A stretch of 64,000 bases of DNA from CAZAPO01 sp044841755 (GCA_044841755.1 JAXOFM010000002.1:124001-188000), one strand, 5' to 3'. Positions 8,106 through 17,634 are shown, numbered from the stretch's first letter. Notes: generated by a model from the sequence alone, not told the origin. Numbers and translations: made by a program.

Positions 8106-9218
8106 ATGGCTAAACAAGATTATTACGAAATATTAGGCGTTGGCAAAGGGGCTTCTGCGGCTGAGATTAAGAAAGCCTACAGAAAAATGGCATTGAAGTA
8201 CCATCCAGATAAAAATCCGGATGACAAGGAAGCTGAAGATAAGTTCAAAGCAGCTGCTGAGGCATATGAAGTGCTTAGCGATGAAGATAAGAAAGCACGT
8301 TATGATCAATTTGGACATGCAGCTTTTGAAGGTGCAGGAGGCTTTGGTGGCGGTGGTATGAATATGGACGACATATTTAGTCAGTTTGGTGATATTTTTG
8401 GTGGAGCTTTTGGTGGTTTTTCTGGTTTTGGAGGAGGAACTCGCCAACGAGTAGTTAAGGGAAGTAACCTTAGGATTAGAGTGAAGCTTACACTTGAGGA
8501 AATTGCTAATGGTGTTGAAAAGAAGGTGAAAGTAAAGCGTAAAAAGCAAGCGCCTGGGACTACATATAAGACCTGTCCAACCTGTAATGGTAGTGGTCAG
8601 GTGACTAGAGTTACCAACACTATTTTGGGAAGAATGCAAACTTCTGCTCCTTGTACAACTTGTGGCGGAGCAGGACAGACAATTGATAAGAAACCTACAG
8701 ATGCGGATGCACAAGGGTTGATCATATCAGAAGAAACAGTTTCAATAAAAATTCCTGCAGGAGTTGTTGATGGTATGCAATTGAAAGTTTCTGGGAAAGG
8801 GAATGAGGCTCCAGGAAATGGTATTTCTGGTGATCTTTTAGTTGCAATTACCGAAGAAAAGCATGAGACCTTACAGCGTGAAGGAGATAACTTGCACTAT
8901 GACCTTTACGTTAGTTATCCAGATGCTGTGCTAGGGACTTCAAAAGAGATAGATACAGTTACAGGTAAGGTGCGGATTAAGGTTGAGGCTGGAGTGCAAT
9001 CTGGTAAAATTCTTAGGTTAAGAGGCAAGGGCATACCAAGCATTAATGGTTATGGTAAAGGAGATCTTTTGGTACATGTCAATGTATGGACTCCTAAGAC
9101 TTTGAGTAAGCAACAAAAGGAATTTTTTGAGAGCATGAGGGATGATGAACACTTTCAACCTAAGCCAGAAAGCAGTGATCGTTCATTCTTCGAAAAGGTA
9201 AAAGATATGTTCTCTTAA
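8106..9218 (+). CDS. dnaJ: Chaperone DnaJ with a reduced zinc domain
   Basis: A 370-residue Hsp40. The J domain (4-70) has the HPD motif at 33-35 that stimulates DnaK ATPase. A Gly/Phe-rich linker (about 75-112) follows. The cysteine-rich region holds only two CxxCxGxG motifs (157-164 and 183-190) instead of the usual four, so it can form only one zinc site. The C-terminal substrate-binding domains (about 205-335) are intact, and the protein ends in the [10 protein letters not shown] tail. Two-motif DnaJ proteins appear to be a flavobacterial lineage trait, not damage, because the frame is clean and the flanks are well conserved. It is co-transcribed with grpE. Confidence 0.96.
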   Translation: MAKQDYYEILGVGKGASAAEIKKAYRKMALKYHPDKNPDDKEAEDKFKAAAEAYEVLSDEDKKARYDQFGHAAFEGAGGFGGGGMNMDDIFSQFGDIFGGAFGGFSGFGGGTRQRVVKGSNLRIRVKLTLEEIANGVEKKVKVKRKKQAPGTTYKTCPTCNGSGQVTRVTNTILGRMQTSAPCTTCGGAGQTIDKKPTDADAQGLIISEETVSIKIPAGVVDGMQLKVSGKGNEAPGNGISGDLLVAITEEKHETLQREGDNLHYDLYVSYPDAVLGTSKEIDTVTGKVRIKVEAGVQSGKILRLRGKGIPSINGYGKGDLLVHVNVWTPKTLSKQQKEFFESMRDDEHFQPKPESSDRSFFEKVKDMFS

Positions 9219-9330
9219 CATATGTTTATAGAACTTAAAACTTTCTGAAATAAAATTCTATTATTGATCTAATTCTTAAAGATAATTTAGCTTTTTAAGA
9301 ATTTTTTAATAAAAAACAGTATATTTGATT

Positions 9331-9361
9331 TACCACTACAGTGTGTGTTAGTGGTAATTTT
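9331..9361 (+). terminator. First stem-loop downstream of dnaJ
   Basis: A perfect 8-base-pair stem, TACCACTA at 9331-9338 with TAGTGGTA at 9349-9356, is followed by ATTTTTCTTTTT. The loop is ten bases. It is likely an intrinsic terminator of the grpE-dnaJ operon, about 110 bases after the stop. Confidence 0.65.
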
Positions 9362-9381
9362 TCTTTTTCATAGCAATTTTT

Positions 9382-9409
9382 CCCATCCTTTTTTTAAGGG
9401 TGGGTTTTT
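9382..9409 (+). terminator. Second stem-loop downstream of dnaJ
   Basis: CCCATCCTT at 9382-9390 pairs with AAGGGTGGG at 9396-9404 through one G-T wobble and is followed directly by TTTTTG. It forms a tandem terminator with the hairpin just upstream. The 286-base gap after dnaJ holds these two hairpins and no recognisable gene. Confidence 0.65.
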
Positions 9410-9504
9410 GTTTTTAAGGGCTGCTATTTCTAAAAAAAGATGCTTAAGTGTAGTAACATTTAATATCTTTACCCTACTAATTTTAGAACACTTAAATTAA
9501 AAGG

Positions 9505-10431
9505 ATGAGCAACTTGTTAGTGACCCAGTCGGTCTCTAAGAATTTTGGAAACTTTAGGGCATTAAATGATGTTTCAATAGAAGTTCCTGAAGGAAGCATC
9601 TTTGGTCTTTTAGGACCAAATGGTGCTGGTAAAACTACACTTATTAGGATAATCAATCAGATAACAATGCCAGATCATGGTAAAGTATTGTTAGAAGGTA
9701 GTGAGCTAAAACCAGAACATATTAAAGATATTGGGTATTTACCTGAAGAGCGTGGTTTATACAAATCAATGAAAGTAGGCGAGCAGGCTCTTTATTTGGC
9801 TCAGTTAAAAGGAATGAGTAAGACTGAAGCCAAAAAACAATTGAAGTACTGGTTTGAAAAACTAGAAATAGGAGACTGGTGGAATAAAAAGATACAGGAA
9901 CTTTCAAAGGGAATGGCACAGAAAATTCAGTTTGTTGTGACTGTGCTACACAGACCAAAACTATTGATTTTTGATGAACCTTTTTCAGGTTTTGACCCGA
10001 TTAATGCTAACCTTATAAAGGACGAGATTCTTCAGCTAAGAGAAGAAGGAGCAACAGTTATTTTTTCTACTCACAGGATGGAATCGGTTGAAGAATTATG
10101 TGATCATATTGCCTTAATTCATAAGTCTAATAAGATACTTGATGGAAAGTTACAGGATATCAAAAGGGACTATAAAACCAATACTTTTGAGGTAGGTTTG
10201 GTGACAAGTAATGAAACGCAATTAACCCAAGAGATTAATTCACGTTTTGCCACAACGCAAGCCAACTTTAAATCGTTAAACGATGATTTAAAATTGAATA
10301 TTCAAATTAAAACAGGAGAGACTTCTAACGATCTTCTTTCATTCTTGACAAGTAGAGCAGAAGTAAACCATTTTAATGAGTTAGTGCCAACCGCTAATGA
10401 TATTTTCATTCAAACAGTTCAGAATAGTTAG
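9505..10431 (+). CDS. ABC-2 type transporter ATP-binding protein
   Basis: A 308-residue ABC ATPase of the NatA/CcmA-like class. Walker A is GPNGAGKTT (about 38-46). The signature is degenerate (ELSKGMAQK, about 133-141, in place of LSGGQ), which is usual in this subfamily. Walker B is LLIFDEPFSGFDP (about 153-165) and the H-loop reads STHRME. A C-terminal DUF4162-like extension of about 90 residues follows. The permease gene starts two bases downstream, so the two form an exporter. Its substrate cannot be told from sequence; Na+ export is known for the namesake NatAB only. Confidence 0.92.
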   Translation: MSNLLVTQSVSKNFGNFRALNDVSIEVPEGSIFGLLGPNGAGKTTLIRIINQITMPDHGKVLLEGSELKPEHIKDIGYLPEERGLYKSMKVGEQALYLAQLKGMSKTEAKKQLKYWFEKLEIGDWWNKKIQELSKGMAQKIQFVVTVLHRPKLLIFDEPFSGFDPINANLIKDEILQLREEGATVIFSTHRMESVEELCDHIALIHKSNKILDGKLQDIKRDYKTNTFEVGLVTSNETQLTQEINSRFATTQANFKSLNDDLKLNIQIKTGETSNDLLSFLTSRAEVNHFNELVPTANDIFIQTVQNS

Positions 10432-10433
10432 TT

Positions 10434-11747
10434 ATGAATCATTTACCATTAATAATAAAGAGAGAGTATCTAACTAAAGTTAGAAATAAGGCATTTATTA
10501 TCATGACGGTTTTAAGTCCGTTAATCATGATTGCTCTAATAGCAGTAGTTGCATATTTATCTCAGCTAAACAGTAGTACTGAGAGAACAATTTCTATTCT
10601 TGATGAGTCAGGTTTAGTTAGAGATTTGTTTAAGGATACTGAGAATACAAAGTATAATCGTTTAAATAGTATTTCTCTAGAAGAAGCTAAAGCGCAAGTA
10701 GAAGAAAAAGAAGAGTATGGGTTGTTATATGTTGGTCAAGGTGAGAGTTTAGATGAAACTCTTGCAAGTATCAAGTTTTATTCAAAAGATACACCTTCAA
10801 TTACCTTAATGGAAGGAATTGAAAGCAGGTTAGAAAGAAAGTTTACAGACATCAAGCTACAGGAACAAGGAGTAGATTTGGAAAAACTAAAATCCTCTGA
10901 AGTCAACATAAACATTGGTCAGGAAAGCTTTCAAGGAGAGAAAACATCTAAAATAGATAATGTTGTAAAACTCATATTTGGAGGTTTGGCAGGGTATATG
11001 CTGTTCATGTTCATAATTATTTATGGAAACATGATCATGCGAAGCGTAATTGAGGAAAAAACAAGCAGAATTATAGAAGTGATTATTTCTTCTGTAAAGC
11101 CTGTACAATTAATGCTTGGAAAAATTATTGGTACTTCATTAGCAGGAATTACGCAGTTTATTGTCTGGATTGTTTTGGGAGGCATTTTAATGACAATAGT
11201 TTCTGCAATGCTTGGTATTGATATGTCAAGTGTGCAGACTCCTCAACAAGAACTAATGCAACAAGCTATGGCAACTCAGAGCACGGAGATGCAAATTCAA
11301 AATTTCATGACTGCCATATATAATTTACCTATGATGAATTTAATAATCATGTTTATACTATTCTTTATAGGCGGATATTTATTATACAGTTCATTATATG
11401 CAGCAATTGGTGCAGCAGTTGATAACGAAACAGATACTCAACAATTTATGTTGCCAATTTTAATGCCACTAATTTTAGCAGTTTATGTTGGTATATTTAC
11501 TGTGATTGAAGATCCACATGGTACAGTTTCAACAGTGTTTTCATTTGTGCCATTTACTTCGCCAGTAGTAATGTTGATGCGTATTCCTTTTGGTGTTCCA
11601 ATATGGCAACAAATTTTGTCTGTACTGTTATTGATAGGTACATTTATTTTTACTGTTTGGTTTGCAGCCAAAATATATAGAGTAGGTATATTAATGTACG
11701 GAAAGAAACCAAGTTATAAAGAACTTTATAAGTGGTTAAAATATTAA
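10434..11747 (+). CDS. ABC-2 type transporter permease (NatB-like)
   Basis: A 437-residue inner-membrane permease. An N-terminal membrane helix (about 23-44) is followed by a periplasmic region of some 130 residues. A C-terminal block of five to six helices starts at about 178. The segment VIEEKTSRIIEVIISSVKP is the cytoplasmic coupling motif typical of ABC-2 permeases (ABC2_membrane_3). A Gln/Met-rich loop (about 275-300) lies between two helices. It partners the ATPase encoded just upstream. The response regulator gene begins 30 bases downstream and may belong to the same transcript. Confidence 0.92.
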   Translation: MNHLPLIIKREYLTKVRNKAFIIMTVLSPLIMIALIAVVAYLSQLNSSTERTISILDESGLVRDLFKDTENTKYNRLNSISLEEAKAQVEEKEEYGLLYVGQGESLDETLASIKFYSKDTPSITLMEGIESRLERKFTDIKLQEQGVDLEKLKSSEVNINIGQESFQGEKTSKIDNVVKLIFGGLAGYMLFMFIIIYGNMIMRSVIEEKTSRIIEVIISSVKPVQLMLGKIIGTSLAGITQFIVWIVLGGILMTIVSAMLGIDMSSVQTPQQELMQQAMATQSTEMQIQNFMTAIYNLPMMNLIIMFILFFIGGYLLYSSLYAAIGAAVDNETDTQQFMLPILMPLILAVYVGIFTVIEDPHGTVSTVFSFVPFTSPVVMLMRIPFGVPIWQQILSVLLLIGTFIFTVWFAAKIYRVGILMYGKKPSYKELYKWLKY

Positions 11748-11777
11748 AAAGAACAAGATTTTAAATCGGAAAAAGAC

Positions 11778-12941
11778 ATGCCACAAATTTTAATTATAGA
11801 AGACGAAGCAGCAATTAGAAGAGTACTTTCCAAAATTTTAAGTGAAGAAAGTGATAGCTATAATGTAGATGAAGCTGAAGATGGCTTAGAAGGGATCGAG
11901 AAAATAAAGAAAACCGATTTCGATTTGGTGTTATGTGATATAAAAATGCCAAAAATGGATGGAGTAGAGGTGCTTGAAGCCATTAAGAAGATCAAGCCTG
12001 AAATTCCTGTAGTGATGATCTCTGGTCATGGAGATTTAGATACAGCTGTAAATACCATGAGACTTGGAGCATACGATTACATATCTAAACCACCAGACCT
12101 AAACAGACTTTTAAATACGGTTAGAAATGCTTTAGATAGAAAAGAACTTGTAGTTGAAAATAAACTTTTGAAGAAAAAGGTTAGTAAAAACTACGAGATG
12201 ATAGGTGATAGCTCTGAAATTTCCCAAATAAAGGAGATGATAGAAAAGGTAGCGCCAACAGACGCACGTGTATTAATTACTGGTCCAAATGGTACAGGAA
12301 AAGAATTAGTGGCGCATTGGTTACATCAAAAAAGCGAACGATCAAAAGGACCAATGATCGAAGTGAACTGTGCTGCAATTCCTAGTGAACTGATAGAAAG
12401 TGAATTATTTGGTCATGTTAAAGGTGCTTTTACCAGTGCAAATAAAGACAGAGCAGGTAAGTTTGAAGCGGCAAATGGAGGAACAATATTTCTTGATGAG
12501 ATTGGAGATATGAGTCTTTCAGCACAAGCAAAAGTATTAAGAGCGCTTCAAGAAAGTAGAATACAAAGAGTTGGTAGTGATAAGGATATTAAAGTAAATG
12601 TAAGAGTAGTAGCTGCTACCAACAAAAATTTAAAGAAAGAGATTGAAGATGGTAAGTTTAGGGAAGATCTTTATCATAGATTAGCGGTCATTTTAATTAA
12701 AGTTCCAGCATTAAATGATCGAAGAGACGATATTCCTTTATTGGTTGAGCATTTTTCTTCAAAGATCGCAGGAGAACAGGGAATATCTAAAAAATCATTT
12801 TCTAATGCAGCTCTCAAGCTCTTAAAAGAATATGACTGGACAGGAAACATTAGGGAGCTAAGAAATGTTGTAGAACGATTAATTATTCTAGGTGGAACTG
12901 AAGTTAGCGAAACAGATGTAAAAATGTTTGCAAGCAAATAA
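11778..12941 (+). CDS. Sigma-54-type response regulator (NtrC-like) without a DNA-binding domain
   Basis: A 387-residue protein. The receiver domain (1-118) has phospho-acceptor Asp54 in LVLCDIKMP and Lys104. The AAA+ domain (about 140-370) has Walker A GPNGTGKE (169-176), the sigma-54 loop as GAFTSA (216-221, where GAFTGA is usual), and Walker B GTIFLDEIGD (235-244). The sensor II/lid region contains WTGNIREL. The protein stops soon after with no Fis-type helix-turn-helix. It therefore resembles DNA-binding-deficient activators that work from solution. No histidine kinase gene is adjacent, so its partner is elsewhere. It lies 30 bases behind the ABC permease gene. Confidence 0.92.
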   Translation: MPQILIIEDEAAIRRVLSKILSEESDSYNVDEAEDGLEGIEKIKKTDFDLVLCDIKMPKMDGVEVLEAIKKIKPEIPVVMISGHGDLDTAVNTMRLGAYDYISKPPDLNRLLNTVRNALDRKELVVENKLLKKKVSKNYEMIGDSSEISQIKEMIEKVAPTDARVLITGPNGTGKELVAHWLHQKSERSKGPMIEVNCAAIPSELIESELFGHVKGAFTSANKDRAGKFEAANGGTIFLDEIGDMSLSAQAKVLRALQESRIQRVGSDKDIKVNVRVVAATNKNLKKEIEDGKFREDLYHRLAVILIKVPALNDRRDDIPLLVEHFSSKIAGEQGISKKSFSNAALKLLKEYDWTGNIRELRNVVERLIILGGTEVSETDVKMFASK

Positions 12942-12968
12942 AAAAAGCCGCTTTAAGCGGCTTTTTTT
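12941..12968. terminator. Bidirectional terminator after the response regulator
   Basis: GCCGC at 12947-12951 pairs with GCGGC at 12957-12961 around a TTTAA loop. The stem is extended by A-run/T-run pairing on both sides, so it can end transcription of both convergent genes. Confidence 0.8.
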
Positions 12969-12975
12969 ATAACTC

Positions 12976-13701
12976 TTAGTCTGTACAAGCATTTAACTTT
13001 TCTAAGTAGTTATTGGTCATTTTTTTAAAAATGCTCAAGTATTCTTTTTTTATCTGGTTAAGATCTTTATTCAAGAGTTTATTTTTCTCGTAGGTGATTT
13101 TTTCAACTTTTACTTCGCAATTGCAGGCATTTAAAGCATCGTTAAAAGTAGAAATGTTGGTATCTAAAGCAATTTCATTTTTCTGAATTAGTTGCTCTTT
13201 TTTCAACAATAGCTCTTTAGCTTCTTTTTGAGCAAGTTGATTCTTTAAATTTTCTTCCTTTAGTTTAAGTTCTATTTGTTGCTGTTGAAGTTTTAAACGT
13301 TCATGTTCTAGTGCAACAATGGCTTCGTCTTCTTCACTTAGCTTTGTGCAAATTTCTAGTTCGTTTATTACGTCTTTTGCAATGTCTCTGGCACGTTTTA
13401 CATAGAAGCGTCCATCTTCAAAAGTGGAAACAGGTTCTACTTTGTTTAGTAATTCTGCTGCATCATAAGCCTTATTGTATGAAGCTTCACAACCACAATA
13501 TTCAAGTATTTTTTTAGCACGTTCAAAGGCTTCAAAAGAACGCTTTGCATAATCTTTTAAATGAGAGATGTTATTGGAATCATAAGCAGATTTGACATGT
13601 GAGTATCCATAAATAACATCAGAGTGAGCTTCTTCACAACTGCTCTGAGCTCCAACATTTATACATAAAATGAAAAGTGCAATAAAGTAGCATTGTTTCA
13701 T
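12976..13701 (-). CDS. Secreted coiled-coil protein of unknown function
   Basis: A 241-residue protein with a cleavable signal peptide (about 1-18, ending VGAQ). The first half is helical and contains five cysteines, including a CGC pair near residue 69. The middle (about 120-178) is a long Glu/Lys/Gln-rich coiled coil with the LKLQQQQIELKLKEENLKNQL type of heptads. A CNC pair follows near 192. Paired cysteines suggest disulfides in the periplasm. I do not recognise a named family. It is a single gene, convergent with the response regulator. Confidence 0.65.
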   Translation of the reverse strand: MKQCYFIALFILCINVGAQSSCEEAHSDVIYGYSHVKSAYDSNNISHLKDYAKRSFEAFERAKKILEYCGCEASYNKAYDAAELLNKVEPVSTFEDGRFYVKRARDIAKDVINELEICTKLSEEDEAIVALEHERLKLQQQQIELKLKEENLKNQLAQKEAKELLLKKEQLIQKNEIALDTNISTFNDALNACNCEVKVEKITYEKNKLLNKDLNQIKKEYLSIFKKMTNNYLEKLNACTD

Positions 13702-13803
13702 AGTAAATTTGGTTTAAACATTAAGTAGGTTAGGCTAAAGTAACAAAAAAATGCAATTATCGTGTTTTTTAAGCACTTAATCGATGAAATGCAAATTTAT
13801 TAA

Positions 13804-15018
13804 CTAGTTCAAATTGAAGCTGATACTTATTCCAGTCTGTATATCGGGGTTGTTATTTACCTGAAGATCTTGTTGTAAGTAAAGGGTTTTAATCACTCTT
13901 TTTCCAAAAGCATAAAACAATGTCCAATAGTTGTTTGTTTTATACAAATTGGTAACTCCATGACCCCAAGATTTATGTGCATCTGGATGCCTAATTGGGA
14001 TGATATAATTTAATTCGTCACGTTTGTTTAAGCTACTTTGTAAGTAATAATCTATTCCAATTGCATGAATTCTATGACTATTTGATGTTAAAGAATATTG
14101 AATAGTGCCTTCAAAACTACCTATGATGTTGTTATTTCCAAATTGAAGATTATTGCTTTTAAGTTCTATAAGCCCTTTTCTTAAAACACCAATGTTTAGA
14201 CCAATATTAATATTACTTTTTTCATTTAGTTTATATGTTTTTATAGCATTGGCACTTAAACCTAAGTCTAATGATGAATTATATTCTGACAAGTTAGTTC
14301 CTATGTGAATTCCATAGTTAGGAGTGAAGTTATCGGTTGTCCATTTTTTTATGTATCTGTAATAAGAAGTTTCTATACCGCTAAAAATAAAATCATTTTT
14401 GTTGAGCGTCATTGTTCTCCCATTCCTGTCAGTATATTTTATGCTAGCTTTATTGAGTCCAAAAACTCCTCTGTCAAAGGGATCATCACCTCCAGCAATC
14501 TTCTCATGAAATGTTTCGATAAAATCATCACTAGTTAATACGGAAAAAGGCATTTTTCCATTGGTTAGTATAAATGATCGAACTCCTATAGTAACCTCTG
14601 AATGATTATTAATTGTTAATCGTCCTTCTATTTTAAGAGATTTAATAACACCATCAATTTCTAAATAAAACGAGTCAGCGTCTAACATTTCTTCATCAAA
14701 AAAATACTGGGCTTGATGCCATACATGTTGTCTAACGTCATCTCTTATTTGATTATCTCTCGGAACATAAGTTGTTATGGGAGTGCCCCAAATATTTCCA
14801 CCATTGAAATGAATATAAATTTGCGTTTTGTCGGAAGGTTTATGTTTAAAATTGCCTTGTAAACGATTAAAGAATAAACCAAATGGGTGTGTAGAAAGAA
14901 TATTAGGTTTATAAATTTCTTCCTTTTCGTTATTAGCTTCAAGAGAAGAGTTTTGAAAAGCGGAAGCTTCATTTAAAAAGAAGCTTATGAAAACAACTAG
15001 AACTAAAAATTTATTCAT
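13804..15018 (-). CDS. Predicted outer-membrane beta-barrel protein, DUF3187-like
   Basis: A 404-residue protein with a signal peptide (about 1-20, ending ASA). The remainder alternates short amphipathic strands and polar turns and ends in a strand closing with FNLN, as expected for an outer-membrane barrel. The region about 60-230, with FETFH-like and DPFDRGVFGLNKA segments, recalls DUF3187 outer-membrane proteins, but this match is from memory of general layout and is weak. The gene is divergent from the polyphosphate kinase gene and unlinked to a transport system. Its role is unknown. Confidence 0.55.
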   Translation of the reverse strand: MNKFLVLVVFISFFLNEASAFQNSSLEANNEKEEIYKPNILSTHPFGLFFNRLQGNFKHKPSDKTQIYIHFNGGNIWGTPITTYVPRDNQIRDDVRQHVWHQAQYFFDEEMLDADSFYLEIDGVIKSLKIEGRLTINNHSEVTIGVRSFILTNGKMPFSVLTSDDFIETFHEKIAGGDDPFDRGVFGLNKASIKYTDRNGRTMTLNKNDFIFSGIETSYYRYIKKWTTDNFTPNYGIHIGTNLSEYNSSLDLGLSANAIKTYKLNEKSNINIGLNIGVLRKGLIELKSNNLQFGNNNIIGSFEGTIQYSLTSNSHRIHAIGIDYYLQSSLNKRDELNYIIPIRHPDAHKSWGHGVTNLYKTNNYWTLFYAFGKRVIKTLYLQQDLQVNNNPDIQTGISISFNLN

Positions 15019-15029
15019 GCCATTTTGGG

Positions 15030-15063
15030 TTGGGATAAAACTACGAAATGTTCAGTATATTTA
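15030..15063 (+). promoter_or_regulatory. Candidate promoter of the PPK2 gene
   Basis: TTG at 15030-15032 and TATATTTA at 15056-15063 are 23 bases apart, a near match to the Bacteroidota -33/-7 pattern. The -7 element ends 15 bases before the ATG at 15079. Confidence 0.4.
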
Positions 15064-15078
15064 GTCAAAATTCATTTC

Positions 15079-15957
15079 ATGAGAGAAATAAATATTAATG
15101 ACTTCAAAGCGACTGAAGAAACTCAACTAAGGGATTGTTCAACCTTTATTGATATGCAAGCTAACGATGAAATAGTAGAAAATGCGCTAAAAAAGGTTAG
15201 AAAGAAACTTGGTAAACTTCAGGATACCATGTATGCGCATGGTAAGTATAGTGTATTAATCTGCGTTCAAGGAATGGATACAGCAGGAAAAGATAGTATG
15301 ATTCGTGAGGTGTTTAAAGACTTTAATACGAGAGGAATTATTGTGCATAGCTTTAAAGTTCCAACCTCAAAAGAATTGGCTCATGATTACATTTGGCGTC
15401 ATTATATAGCACTCCCTGAAAGAGGAAAGTTTGGCATTTTTAATAGAACTCATTATGAAAATGTGTTGGTGACAAGAGTACATCCTGAATACATTCTAGG
15501 AGAAAATATACCTTCTGTCAACTCAGTTGAGGATATAAACGAAAAGTTTTGGGATAAGAGGTTTGAACAGATAAATAATTTTGAAAGGCATATTGCCGAT
15601 AATGGCATGATCGTTTTCAAGTTCTTTTTAAACCTTTCAAAAGATGAACAAAAAAATAGACTGTTAAGGCGTTTATATAAACAGGAAAAGAATTGGAAGT
15701 TCTCTGCAGGTGATTTAAAAGAACGCAAGCTTTGGGATAAATATCAAGAATGTTATCAAGATGCCATAAATCGTACATCAAAACCACATGCACCATGGTA
15801 TGCTATTCCTGCAGATAATAAACCAACTGCAAGGTACATTGTTGCAAAAATTATATATGAAACACTCAGTCAGTATTCAGATATAAAAGAACCAGAATTA
15901 GATGATGAAGTAAAGGCCAATATAGAATTATATAAACAACAGCTAGAAAGTGAGTAG
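15079..15957 (+). CDS. Polyphosphate kinase 2 (PPK2) family protein
   Basis: A 292-residue P-loop kinase that transfers phosphate between polyphosphate and nucleotides in the cytoplasm. Walker A is GMDTAGKDS (65-73). The lid/Walker B region is IFNRTHYENVLVTRVHP (about 120-136). The FNRxHYE form, together with the downstream WKFSAGDLKERKLWDKYQ stretch, resembles the class III-type enzymes that phosphorylate AMP and ADP (for example the Meiothermus ruber enzyme); the class is inferred. I chose ATG 15079 over an upstream frame start at 15025 because the family N-terminus starts here and a candidate promoter lies between. Confidence 0.92.
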   Translation: MREININDFKATEETQLRDCSTFIDMQANDEIVENALKKVRKKLGKLQDTMYAHGKYSVLICVQGMDTAGKDSMIREVFKDFNTRGIIVHSFKVPTSKELAHDYIWRHYIALPERGKFGIFNRTHYENVLVTRVHPEYILGENIPSVNSVEDINEKFWDKRFEQINNFERHIADNGMIVFKFFLNLSKDEQKNRLLRRLYKQEKNWKFSAGDLKERKLWDKYQECYQDAINRTSKPHAPWYAIPADNKPTARYIVAKIIYETLSQYSDIKEPELDDEVKANIELYKQQLESE

Positions 15958-16050
15958 ATTAAACTTTTTATTTTTTTTCTAGTCTTATATTATAAATAGT
16001 GTCTTGTTCAGTGATTTTTTAATAAGACGTTAATTTAATAGGTTAATAAA

Positions 16051-16075
16051 AATCCGGCTTGTCCGGATTTTTTTA
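16051..16075 (+). terminator. Intrinsic terminator downstream of PPK2
   Basis: AATCCGG at 16051-16057 pairs with CCGGATT at 16063-16069 around a five-base loop and is followed by a T-run to about 16074. It closes the PPK2 transcript and separates it from the M28 peptidase gene. Confidence 0.8.
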
Positions 16076-16137
16076 TGATTTCTTTTTCATACTTATCTCT
16101 TAATAGTACTATATTTAAAAACTAAACTATCAACATT

Positions 16138-17541
16138 ATGAAACGATTTTTCCTTTTAATTTTCTGTTGTTTTTTTACTATGACTTTTGCTCAAACTGAT
16201 GCAGAAGTAATTAAGAAAATTTATAATTCTTCGCTCTCAAATGGGAAAAGCTATGAATGGTTAGATTATTTGTCTAATCAAATAGGAGGAAGATTATCAG
16301 GTTCTTTAAATGCTGAACGAGCAGTGCAATGGACTAAAGAGGAATTAAAAAAATTAGGATTAGATAAAGTTTGGTTACAGCCAGTTATGGTACCAAAGTG
16401 GGTGAGAGGAACACCTGAGTTTGCTTATATAGAAACAGAACCGGGGAAAACAATTAATGTAAATATTTGTGCTTTGGGAGGTTCTGTAGCAACTCCAGCT
16501 TTAGGTTTAAAAGCTAAAGTAATAGAAGTTCAAGGTATAGAAGATTTAGCCAAATTAGGAAGAGAAAAAATACAAGGAAAGATTGTGTTTTTTAATCGCC
16601 CAATGGATGAAACCTTAATAAATACTTTTAGCGCTTATGGAGGTTGTGTAGATCAAAGAGGGAGTGGAGCTAAGGAAGCTGGAGAATATGGAGCTGTTGG
16701 AGCTATAGTGAGATCAATGAATTTACGCTTAGACGACTATCCACATACTGGAGCGATGAACTATGGAGACACTCCGGTTAGAGAACGTATTCCTTCGGCA
16801 GCTATAAGTACAAATGATGCTGAGTTGTTGAGCAGTATGCTTAAGCTTGATAAAGACATTCAATTTTATTTCAGACAAAGTTGCGAGCAGTTTGATGATG
16901 TGCTTTCATATAATGTTATTGGAGAAATAACTGGAAGTGAGTTTCCAAATGAGTATATCATAGTTGGAGGCCACTTAGATTCTTGGGATCTTGGTGATGG
17001 ATCTCATGATGATGGTGCGGGATGTGTACAATCAATGGATGTATTACGTTTGATGAAAGAAAGTGGGATTAAGCCAAAACGAAGTATTCGGGTTGTACTC
17101 TTTATGAATGAAGAAAATGGTTTAAGAGGAGGACGAAAATACGCAGAGGTAGCGAAGCAAAAAGGAGAGAATCATATTTTCGCTTTAGAGAGTGATTCTG
17201 GTGGGTTTACACCACGCGGATTTTCGTTTGATTGTACTGATGCAGATTTTAATCAAGTGCTTAGCTGGAAACCTTTATTTAAACCCTATTTAATTCATTA
17301 TTTTGAAAAAGGTGGCAGTGGAGCAGATATAGGCCCATTAAAGAATGATAATATTGTGTTGGCGGGATTACGTCCAGATACCCAGCGCTACTTTGATCAT
17401 CATCATGCAGAGAATGATACATTTGAACATGTAAATAAGCGCGAGCTTGAGCTTGGAGCAGCTACGATGACTGCTTTGGTATACTTATATGATAAGTACG
17501 GTGTAAGTCCAATTGCAACTTCACAGCAAATCAAGGATTAA
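16138..17541 (+). CDS. M28 family metallopeptidase, carboxypeptidase Q-like
   Basis: A 467-residue secreted zinc peptidase with a signal peptide (1-18, ending TFA). A PA-type insert lies at about 125-235. The catalytic domain has metal ligands in GGHLDSWD (His279, with catalytic Asp281), the DD pair at 291-292, the Glu325-Glu326 pair in NEENGLRGG, and the C-terminal HHHAENDT stretch around residue 421. The arrangement and length match plasma glutamate carboxypeptidase (carboxypeptidase Q)-type dipeptidases, which act on small peptides outside the cytoplasm. A TATATTTA element at 16110-16117 may be the promoter. It lies just upstream of the regulator/SusCD region. Confidence 0.9.
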   Translation: MKRFFLLIFCCFFTMTFAQTDAEVIKKIYNSSLSNGKSYEWLDYLSNQIGGRLSGSLNAERAVQWTKEELKKLGLDKVWLQPVMVPKWVRGTPEFAYIETEPGKTINVNICALGGSVATPALGLKAKVIEVQGIEDLAKLGREKIQGKIVFFNRPMDETLINTFSAYGGCVDQRGSGAKEAGEYGAVGAIVRSMNLRLDDYPHTGAMNYGDTPVRERIPSAAISTNDAELLSSMLKLDKDIQFYFRQSCEQFDDVLSYNVIGEITGSEFPNEYIIVGGHLDSWDLGDGSHDDGAGCVQSMDVLRLMKESGIKPKRSIRVVLFMNEENGLRGGRKYAEVAKQKGENHIFALESDSGGFTPRGFSFDCTDADFNQVLSWKPLFKPYLIHYFEKGGSGADIGPLKNDNIVLAGLRPDTQRYFDHHHAENDTFEHVNKRELELGAATMTALVYLYDKYGVSPIATSQQIKD

Positions 17542-17634
17542 TTAATCTCGTAAATTTTTATAAAGGTTTACCTCTTGCAATAGGGAATTAAAAACATGTA
17601 ATTATATTTGAGAAAAATTTCTTTTTGAAAAAGC

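Noticed and set aside
8133..8714. 193-codon open frame on the minus strand inside dnaJ
   Set aside because: It lies opposite a well-conserved dnaJ and its product is Cys/Ser/Thr-rich with no family pattern. It is a shadow frame.
12820..12975. Possible missing C-terminal HTH of the response regulator in another frame
   Set aside because: A clear stop is followed at once by a terminator hairpin, leaving no room for a lost domain.
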